This document shows, piece by piece, positions 6,723 through 11,513 of a stretch of DNA of 12,830 nucleotides. How positions within the stretch are numbered: position 1 is the first letter of the stretch; each line of letters begins with the position of its first letter. Both the position numbers and the translations under genes were made by a program. Under the pieces are notes generated by a model, which searched no databases, was not told the origin of the DNA, and worked only from the letters and a program-made list of their open reading frames with translations. Source of the DNA: 1XD8-76 sp051880335 (GTDB taxonomy: Bacteria; Bacillota; Clostridia; Lachnospirales; Lachnospiraceae). The stretch spans positions 1 through 12,830 of the forward strand of contig JBJENT010000145.1 of NCBI GenBank assembly GCA_051880335.1. Direction: 5' to 3'.

Positions 6723-6747
6723 ATGAAACATGATTATTTGGTTTCAT
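6723..6747 (-). promoter_or_regulatory. Hairpin in the HAD gene leader
   Basis: ATGAAAC (6723-6729) pairs with GTTTCAT (6741-6747) over an 11-base loop. It lies between a possible minus-strand -10 (TATAAT, complement of 6760-6765; poor -35) and the HAD start. It could be an operator or a leader structure. Confidence 0.35.
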
Positions 6748-6843
6748 CAGAGCATACCTATTATATCGAATATTGAAGGGAAAAACCATTGCTTTTGAGG
6801 AAATAGATTTTGACTATTAAGAAAAACCGGAGGATGAAAAAGT

Positions 6844-7908
6844 ATGAGCATGTCACAGGATAACCAACAGGGCAATTATCAGGATAACCAACAGAGTAAT
6901 TATCAGGGCAGCCAGCAGGATAATCAGCAGGATAAGGAAAAGAACACCAGAAAGATTCTCATTATCTGCTGTAGTGCTCTGGGAATTTTGGCAGTTGTAT
7001 TTGTACTTCTGATTTTGGGGATTTACGCAACAGATTCGAGCTCCCGGAAAGCAAAGGAAAAAGTGAAGAAAGAGATCGAAGAGGAAGTAGATGAGATCGA
7101 AGAAGAGCTGGGAGAAGAAGCAGAAGGCAAGCTGAAAGATATTGCGAAAGATGTGGATGAGGAGTCTTTAGACAAGGCAAAAGATAAGGCAAAGGATATA
7201 TTTGATGGTATAGAAGACGGGAATGACACAGCAGGGGAGGCCAAAGAGGCAACCCTGGAAGAGTCAGAAGATGATCACAGGTATACAGGCCCTCATTTGA
7301 GAGATCAGATGGAAGAAGATTCTTCGAATGGGAATTCCGGCGAAGATCCGACAGGGAGAACAAAAAGACCAGCGGGTGAAGTGCCTGCAGAAGATGCAAC
7401 TGCAGGAGAGACAGCTCCGGCAGAAGAGACAGAGCAAGCAGGGCAGGCGGAAACTGCCACAGAATATGTCTGGAGAGGGGACAGTTCAAAGGATTTTACT
7501 GTGACTCTTGCAAGTGGTTCTACTTTTACCTTGTCAGATCAGGCTGGAAAAGTTGTTTTGGTCAATTTCTGGACAACATGGTGCGGGCCGTGCTGTCGTG
7601 AAATGCCTGCCTTTGAAAAGCTCTATGGAGATTATGGTAACAGTGGTAGTGTAAGAATCGTAGCAATCAACTGCGGTGAGAGCACCTCTACCGTAAACTC
7701 CTTTATTTCCAATAACGGATATACATTTCCGATTGGATATGATACAGACGGAAGCATCAGCTCGAAATATAGTGTAAGCAGTATACCTTATACCGTGATT
7801 TTCAATAAGGATGGTACGGTTTATACCGATTATGTTGGAGCGGCGGATGCGGATACACAGTATCGCGAGTATAAAAACGCAATTGAAGGAGCCCTTGCAA
7901 ATCAATAG
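6844..7908 (+). CDS. Membrane-anchored TlpA/thioredoxin-like protein with charged stalk
   Basis: A 354-residue thiol-disulfide oxidoreductase. Order: an Asn/Gln-rich imperfect repeat (DNQQ, about 6-30), one membrane helix (about 38-61), a Lys/Glu-rich coiled-coil-like stalk (about 69-123), an acidic linker rich in Glu, Ala and Thr (about 124-205), then a TlpA-type thioredoxin fold (about 207-354). The active site is WCGPC at 246-250, followed directly by another Cys (C251); the cis-proline is P315 in SSIPYT, and C277 is an extra cysteine. The helix and long stalk place the redox domain outside the cytoplasmic membrane. The start, ATG 6844, has GGAGGA nine bases upstream. It is the first gene of a three-gene unit with a CXXC microprotein and a polyferredoxin, so it likely receives electrons from them to reduce exported proteins or small molecules. 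Just after the TAG, a 12-bp repeat continues open in the same frame for 22 codons. Confidence 0.88.
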   Translation: MSMSQDNQQGNYQDNQQSNYQGSQQDNQQDKEKNTRKILIICCSALGILAVVFVLLILGIYATDSSSRKAKEKVKKEIEEEVDEIEEELGEEAEGKLKDIAKDVDEESLDKAKDKAKDIFDGIEDGNDTAGEAKEATLEESEDDHRYTGPHLRDQMEEDSSNGNSGEDPTGRTKRPAGEVPAEDATAGETAPAEETEQAGQAETATEYVWRGDSSKDFTVTLASGSTFTLSDQAGKVVLVNFWTTWCGPCCREMPAFEKLYGDYGNSGSVRIVAINCGESTSTVNSFISNNGYTFPIGYDTDGSISSKYSVSSIPYTVIFNKDGTVYTDYVGAADADTQYREYKNAIEGALANQ

Positions 7909-8025
7909 AAGAGCCAGGAAAAGTGCCAGGAGAAATACCAGGAGAAGAGCCAGGAGAAGTACCGGAAAATGTGCTAAGATAAATGACTAGATAAATGATG
8001 AGGTAAATGAAAAGATGGATTCCAT
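7909..8025 (+). repeat. 12-bp periodic spacer between the thioredoxin and microprotein genes
   Basis: The spacer is almost wholly 12-base units. Block one, 7909-7968, has five units like AAGAGCCAGGAG, in frame with the thioredoxin gene beyond its TAG and spelling K-S/C/Y-Q-E (last unit K-Y-R-K). Nine bases ending in TAA follow (7969-7977). Block two, 7978-8025, has units beginning GATAAATGA that drift (GATAAATGACTA, GATAAATGATGA, GGTAAATGAAAA, GATGGATTCCAT). The GAGG site of the next gene, at 8000-8003, and its ATG at 8015 both sit in block two. Confidence 0.85.
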
Positions 8026-8167
8026 GATAAATGTAAGAAATATGATTCGATTTCTCGGCATAACCATTGCGCTTATGCTGATCACTCTGGGAATCTGGAC
8101 CGGGGGATATCAGGATATTTTAAATAAAGCAACTCATATATGTCTGGAGTGCATAGGAATCGGATGA
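8015..8167 (+). CDS. CD1871A-type CXXC microprotein
   Basis: A 50-residue protein with one hydrophobic helix (about 12-30) and the C-terminal motif CLECIGIG (43-50), preceded by KATHI. This ending is the hallmark of the small family I know as CD1871A CXXC motif-containing proteins, of unknown function, found beside membrane 4Fe-4S proteins in Clostridia. The two cysteines of C-x2-C could form a disulfide, carry electrons, or bind a metal or cluster at the membrane surface. GAGG at 8000-8003 is 11 bases before ATG 8015; ATG 8024 is an alternative that removes three residues. It stands between the thioredoxin and polyferredoxin genes in the same direction, which makes it a likely middle piece of the relay. 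Its stop codon lies in the first unit of a 21-bp repeat. Small size means automated gene calls may omit it. Confidence 0.82.
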   Translation: MDSMINVRNMIRFLGITIALMLITLGIWTGGYQDILNKATHICLECIGIG

Positions 8168-8217
8168 TGAAGAAAAGGAATCAGATGATGTAGAAAAGGA
8201 ATCAGATGTCATCATAA
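8155..8217 (+). repeat. 21-bp tandem repeat over the microprotein stop codon
   Basis: Unit one (8155-8175) begins in the last codons of the microprotein and contains its TGA. Unit two (8176-8196) differs at two positions. Unit three (8197-8217) keeps the first 12 bases and then diverges. The shared core is AGGAATCAGATGATG followed by AGAAA. Confidence 0.8.
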
Positions 8218-8252
8218 AAGAGAGTGGGATGGGGATACAAAAGGTAACCGGG

Positions 8253-9092
8253 ATGATGAAGCAGAAGATAAGACATTTGACCCAGTGTGTGTGCGCGGTT
8301 CTTTATAATTGCCACATCACCGGATTTATAAAAGGAGAAATATATCAGGGGAATAATAAAGGAGTATGTGTGCCCGGGCTGAACTGCTATTCCTGTCCCG
8401 GAGCCATAGGTGCCTGCCCTATCGGAAGTGTGCAGAATGCGCTTTTGTCCAGCAAATACCGTGTGCCATATTATGCGCTTGGGATGATTCTTTTATTTGG
8501 AATTTTGCTGGGGAGACTGATCTGCGGGTTTTTGTGTCCCTTTGGACTGCTGCAGGAAGTGCTGGCATGGATTCCGGTGAAAAAGATAAAAAAGAGCAGG
8601 GTTACCTATTATCTTTCTTACTTGAAATATGTGATTCTGGTGGTATTTTGTGTGCTGATACCACTGCTTTTCCAGACACCGGGCTTTTGCAAATACATCT
8701 GTCCTGCGGGAACCTTGGAAGGCGGTATTCCGCTGGTGCTTTTGGGTGATAGGTTACGAAGCTTGATTGGTAAGCTTTTTACCATGAAAATGACATTTCT
8801 TGTGCTGATTTTAGTAGGATGTGTTTTTTTACATAGATTTTTCTGCAGGTTTCTCTGTCCGCTTGGTGCATTTTATTCTTTATTTCATAAAGTGGCAGTT
8901 GTGAGAATGGTAGTGGATGAGAGTAAATGCAATGGTTGTGGGCGTTGTGTCAGGGAGTGCCCAATGGATATCCGGCAGGTAGGAGACAGGGAATGCGTAT
9001 ACTGTATGAAATGCTCCGAACATTGTGCCAAGTGTGCGATCAGTGTAAATCTGTTGCAGGGGAGAAACGGTCGGAATCAAAAAGAAGAATAG
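8253..9092 (+). CDS. Polytopic 4Fe-4S membrane protein (NapH/YccM-like polyferredoxin)
   Basis: A 279-residue iron-sulfur membrane protein. From ATG 8253 it shows CVPGLNCYSCPGAIGACPIG (39-58) with four cysteines, then three membrane segments each ending in a CxxxCP motif: CGFLCP (91-96), CKYIC-P (146-151) and CRFLCP (198-203). The C-terminus is a two-cluster ferredoxin: C226-x2-C229-x2-C232-x3-C236-P and C248-x2-C251-x2-C254-x3-C258. Proteins of this layout pass electrons from cytoplasmic donors through the membrane. Next to an exported thioredoxin and a CXXC peptide, it is the plausible electron source of the module, taking the place of CcdA/DsbD. The start at 8253 has AAGG eight bases upstream and gives the short N-terminus usual for the family; ATG 8229 would add eight residues. 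A strong terminator follows at once. Confidence 0.85.
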   Translation: MMKQKIRHLTQCVCAVLYNCHITGFIKGEIYQGNNKGVCVPGLNCYSCPGAIGACPIGSVQNALLSSKYRVPYYALGMILLFGILLGRLICGFLCPFGLLQEVLAWIPVKKIKKSRVTYYLSYLKYVILVVFCVLIPLLFQTPGFCKYICPAGTLEGGIPLVLLGDRLRSLIGKLFTMKMTFLVLILVGCVFLHRFFCRFLCPLGAFYSLFHKVAVVRMVVDESKCNGCGRCVRECPMDIRQVGDRECVYCMKCSEHCAKCAISVNLLQGRNGRNQKEE

Positions 9093-9132
9093 AAAAAAAC
9101 AACCCCGGCCGGTTAGGCCAGGGTTGTTTTTT
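9093..9132 (+). terminator. Terminator of the redox operon
   Basis: CAACCC (9100-9105) pairs with GGGTTG (9121-9126), and GGCC (9107-9110) with GGCC (9116-9119), over a five-base loop. An A run before and a T run after (9127-9132) extend the stem and make it work on both strands. Confidence 0.92.
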
Positions 9133-9363
9133 AGTATGCATAATACATCTTGTTGTAAAACAAGGGGAGATATGAAAAAGTGTATTTAGACCAGAGAGAC
9201 TTTTTTTCGGAGGGGTAGTGTTCCTAAAAAGTCTTTTTTCTCTGTTCTATGGTTATTATCATAAAGGATAAATGTGTCGAAAATGTGGAGATTTTATGAA
9301 AGAAAAGTGTTTTGATTCTAAAAAAAATATAAACTTCCGGCATAATGATATCAGGGGAATTTT
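9133..9363 (+). other. Gene-free stretch with a second terminator-like hairpin
   Basis: After the operon terminator there is a small hairpin, CTTGTT (9149-9154) with AACAAG (9159-9164), then GGGGAGAT before a five-codon ORF (ATG 9172 to TAG 9189). Next comes a terminator-like stem: AGACTTTTT (9197-9205) with AAAAAGTCT (9226-9234) plus GGA/TCC inside, and T run 9234-9239. No good promoter lies just upstream, so it could be a small RNA, a backup terminator or a relic. An ORF of 32 codons at 9272 has no support. Confidence 0.4.
9197..9239 (+). terminator. Rho-independent terminator-like hairpin upstream of the parA leader
   Basis: Nine-pair outer stem, AGACTTTTT with AAAAAGTCT, inner GGA/TCC, then TTTTTT. 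It would insulate the parA unit from readthrough out of the redox operon, or end a tiny transcript. Confidence 0.65.
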
Positions 9364-9374
9364 GGCATAATGAT
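9339..9374 (+). promoter_or_regulatory. Direct repeat GGCATAATGAT touching the -35 of the parA promoter
   Basis: The same 11 bases, GGCATAATGAT, occur at 9339-9349 and 9364-9374, exactly 25 bases apart. The second copy abuts the -35 box. The spacing, over two helical turns, suits a dimeric or cooperative regulator. No known operator is identified; ATAATGAT is only loosely Fur-like. Confidence 0.4.
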
Positions 9375-9402
9375 TGTTATTCCCGCCAGAAAAAGTTATA
9401 AT
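9374..9402 (+). promoter_or_regulatory. Sigma-A promoter of the peptide / parA operon
   Basis: TTGTTA (9374-9379), 17 bases, TATAAT (9397-9402). Transcription would begin near 9409, so the leader includes the 18-residue ORF at 9430. Confidence 0.75.
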
Positions 9403-9429
9403 AGAGAGAATTAAAAACAGGAAACAATC

Positions 9430-9486
9430 ATGAAATGGCTAAGAGATAGCCTGGAAATTATCAAAAAAGGATTAGAAAAATCCTAA
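9430..9486 (+). CDS. 18-residue amphipathic peptide ORF ahead of parA
   Basis: Reads MKWLRDSLEIIKKGLEKS. It has AGGA (9419-9422) seven bases before its ATG, lies wholly between the promoter and parA, and ends 21 bases before the parA start. On a helical wheel W3, L4, L8, I11 and L15 gather on one face with Lys, Arg, Glu and Asp on the other, so it could bind membrane or another protein. It may also be only a leader that tunes parA translation. No family recognised; being so short it could be chance, but the ribosome site and position favour translation. Confidence 0.5.
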   Translation: MKWLRDSLEIIKKGLEKS

Positions 9487-9507
9487 AATGACCAAGGAGT
9501 GTTCCAT

Positions 9508-10296
9508 ATGGGAAAGACGAAGACCATTTGTTTTTGCAATAATAAGGGAGGCAGTGGGAAATCCACATCCTGTGCCAATATCGGCTATGCATTATCTACC
9601 ATGGGATATAAAGTCCTGCTGATCGATGGTGACATGCAGCTTAATTTGTCTCTCTCTTTTTTTGAAGAGGATAAAGTACTGGAGATGGCGCAAAGCGAGA
9701 AAAATCTTTATCATGCTATCCGGAATCAATTGGATCTGAAGGATTTTATTGTTCCCACACCTTATGAAAATCTGGATATCATTCCCTCCTCTACTTTGAT
9801 GAGTTCTATTGAGTATGAGTTATTTGCAAAGTGGCAAAGAGAGTTCATATTGAAAAAAGCTTTGAAGAGCATCAAAGAAGAGAATTATTATGATTTTATT
9901 CTGGTCGATGCACCGCCTACTCTGGGTGGATGGGTTATGAATATATTATGTGCTTCCGACCGGATGATCATTCCGGTGGAATCCAGCCCGTGGGGACTTT
10001 TCGGACTTGCCAATATGTTTGATTTTCTTGGATCTGTTTCTGAAATCGCACCGGATTTACAGATCATGGGCATTGCGATTACCAAAGTGGATGAAAGAAA
10101 GAATTATTTCCGGCAGACCATGGAGACCCTGCAGGAATTAGAGGATGTAAAGGTCTTTGAAAACTATATCCATGTGGACAGTTCTATTGAATGGGCGCAG
10201 GATGATTCCAAACCCGTTCTTGTTTATAAAAAAAGCAGTAGAAGTGCAAAAGAGTATACCGATTTAGCGAAGGAGGTTGTTGAGACATGTCAGTAG
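9508..10296 (+). CDS. ParA/MinD-type ATPase
   Basis: A 262-residue P-loop ATPase of the ParA/Soj family, proteins that dimerise on ATP, bind DNA or membrane and position cargo. The deviant Walker A is KGGSGKST (13-20) with signature lysine K13; switch I region is LLIDGDMQ (37-44), where most ParA proteins have D-x-D-P-Q; Walker B is ILVDAP (131-136). ATG 9508 follows AAGGAG (9494-9499) with eight bases between; a GTG at 9499 would add three residues but overlaps the ribosome site. There is no parB or parS-like neighbour, so this is an orphan ParA rather than a clear chromosome or plasmid partition gene. Its last bases overlap the start of a Lys/Ala-rich protein, which is the obvious candidate partner. 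The membrane-like peptide just upstream may also belong to the system. Confidence 0.88.
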   Translation: MGKTKTICFCNNKGGSGKSTSCANIGYALSTMGYKVLLIDGDMQLNLSLSFFEEDKVLEMAQSEKNLYHAIRNQLDLKDFIVPTPYENLDIIPSSTLMSSIEYELFAKWQREFILKKALKSIKEENYYDFILVDAPPTLGGWVMNILCASDRMIIPVESSPWGLFGLANMFDFLGSVSEIAPDLQIMGIAITKVDERKNYFRQTMETLQELEDVKVFENYIHVDSSIEWAQDDSKPVLVYKKSSRSAKEYTDLAKEVVETCQ

Positions 10297-10679
10297 GAAA
10301 GGGAAGTATTAAGAGAGCAGCACAGGCAAAAGAGGCTGTAAAAGAAGGAAAGAAAGAAACAGTAGCAGAGGTAGTGGCAGCAGCTGAACAGGCTGCACCG
10401 GTAAAAAAGGAAGCAGCAGGTAAAGAAACTGCAGCGAAAAAAGAAGTGACAGCAAAAGAAACTGCACCGGTTAAAAAAGCAGCATCGGCAAAGAAACCGG
10501 CTACAAAACTGGCTGCAAAACCGGCAGCAAAAGCACCTGCTAAAAAAGCACCGGCAAAAGCGCCGGACAAAAAAGATACTGTTGTGGCAGCATCTGTTAT
10601 CTCTTCTGATGATATTCACGAAAAGAAATTTGAGGCAGTAAGTCGTATTTATTGTGAGTTACCTACTTATCTGCTGTAG
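10287..10679 (+). CDS. Lys/Ala-rich low-complexity protein coupled to ParA
   Basis: A 130-residue, strongly basic protein. Residues 1-12 (MSVGKGSIKRAA) look like a defined head, about 13-98 is Lys/Ala/Pro/Glu low complexity with KKAPAKAP-type repeats like histone H1 tails, and about 104-130 (SDDIHEKKF, then VSRIYCELPTYLL) looks like a defined tail. I recall similar head-and-tail proteins next to ParA genes in Lachnospiraceae, but have no family name. The ATG overlaps the parA stop by 10 bases and has AAGGAGG ten bases upstream, so the two are translationally linked. The basic middle could bind nucleic acid nonspecifically and the tail could contact ParA; both are inference. Repeats make minus-strand frames look long here by composition alone. 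Confidence 0.75.
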   Translation: MSVGKGSIKRAAQAKEAVKEGKKETVAEVVAAAEQAAPVKKEAAGKETAAKKEVTAKETAPVKKAASAKKPATKLAAKPAAKAPAKKAPAKAPDKKDTVVAASVISSDDIHEKKFEAVSRIYCELPTYLL

Positions 10680-10696
10680 AAGGGACCTGGAAGAAA

Positions 10697-11491
10697 ATGA
10701 TTGTTTTCTTTGATGCGGACGGAACTCTTTTGGATATCAAACAGGGAGTTCCGGACAGTGCAAAAGATGCGATAAAAAAATTGACAGATGCTGGGCATGA
10801 AGCATTTCTTTGTACCGGACGGGCATATGCTTTTATCCCGGATGAAGTGAAAGAAATGGCGCTTACCGGCATTATTGCAAACTGCGGAGCCTATATGGAG
10901 TACCGGGGAAAAGTGTTGCTGGATAAAGAAGTGGATCCGGAGGTGGCAAAGCGAACCGTAGAGATATTGCGCAGAAACCATATCGTTCCGGTACTGGAAG
11001 GTACACAGTACATGTACTATGACCAGGATGAATACACAGATGATCTGGACTGGTTTGCCAGCCTGATCACAAAGCAGCTGGGTGATAAATATCAGCCTAT
11101 TACCGGAAATGAAAACAATTTGCATATTGCAAAAATCAGTGCAAAGGTGTTGCCCGAATCAAATGAAAAAGGGGCATGGCAGGAACTGGAGCCATATTAC
11201 GACTTTGTGAAACATGAAGAAGGATTTGCCGGAGGAACGATTGAGTATATTTTGAAAGGTTTCTCCAAAGGGATGGCTATTTCTGTTATGTGCGGCGTGC
11301 TTGGATATGACAAAGCCGATACGGTCTGCTTTGGTGACAGCAATAATGACCTGTCCATGTTTGATGTGGTAGGAACTAAGGTGGCCATGGGGAATGGCTC
11401 ACCGGAGATACGAAAAAGAGCGGATTATATCACCGAGGATATGTTCCATGATGGAATATATCTGGGGCTTAGAAAACTTGGGTTGATTTAG
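10697..11491 (+). CDS. Cof-type HAD phosphatase (subfamily IIB)
   Basis: A 264-residue cytoplasmic HAD hydrolase of the Cof/YidA type, which dephosphorylates sugar phosphates or related metabolites. Motif I is FFDADGTLLD (4-13) with D6 and D8; motif II is LCTGR; the C2 cap fills the middle; motif III lysine is in GFSKGMAI; motif IV is GDSNNDLSMF; and the ending, VAMGNGSPEIRKRADYIT, is typical of Cof proteins. Length is normal. Substrate is not readable. GGAAG lies just before ATG 10697, 17 bases after the Lys/Ala-rich gene, so it is likely in the same transcript, though its function need not be shared. The following kinase gene starts 22 bases on. Confidence 0.9.
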   Translation: MIVFFDADGTLLDIKQGVPDSAKDAIKKLTDAGHEAFLCTGRAYAFIPDEVKEMALTGIIANCGAYMEYRGKVLLDKEVDPEVAKRTVEILRRNHIVPVLEGTQYMYYDQDEYTDDLDWFASLITKQLGDKYQPITGNENNLHIAKISAKVLPESNEKGAWQELEPYYDFVKHEEGFAGGTIEYILKGFSKGMAISVMCGVLGYDKADTVCFGDSNNDLSMFDVVGTKVAMGNGSPEIRKRADYITEDMFHDGIYLGLRKLGLI

Positions 11492-11513
11492 AAACGTCCC
11501 CAAGACAAATGGT

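Noticed and set aside
6962..7489. Minus-strand frame of 175 residues, Leu/Ser-rich
   Set aside because: It mirrors the Glu/Lys-rich stalk of the thioredoxin gene; no plausible domain.
8366..8749. Plus-strand 127-residue frame
   Set aside because: Lies inside the polyferredoxin gene in another phase, without conserved content.
9272..9370. 32-residue ORF starting MCRKCGDF
   Set aside because: Ribosome site spacing is only three bases, composition is AT-driven, and it runs over the direct repeat; its CxxC is probably chance.
9339..9380. Fur box
   Set aside because: ATAATGATTGTTAT is only loosely palindromic and the more striking feature is an exact direct repeat; no iron-related gene follows.
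10184..10619. Long minus-strand frames rich in Ala/Phe or Cys/Phe
   Set aside because: They are composition artefacts of the opposite-strand Lys/Ala-rich gene; no ribosome site or family resemblance.
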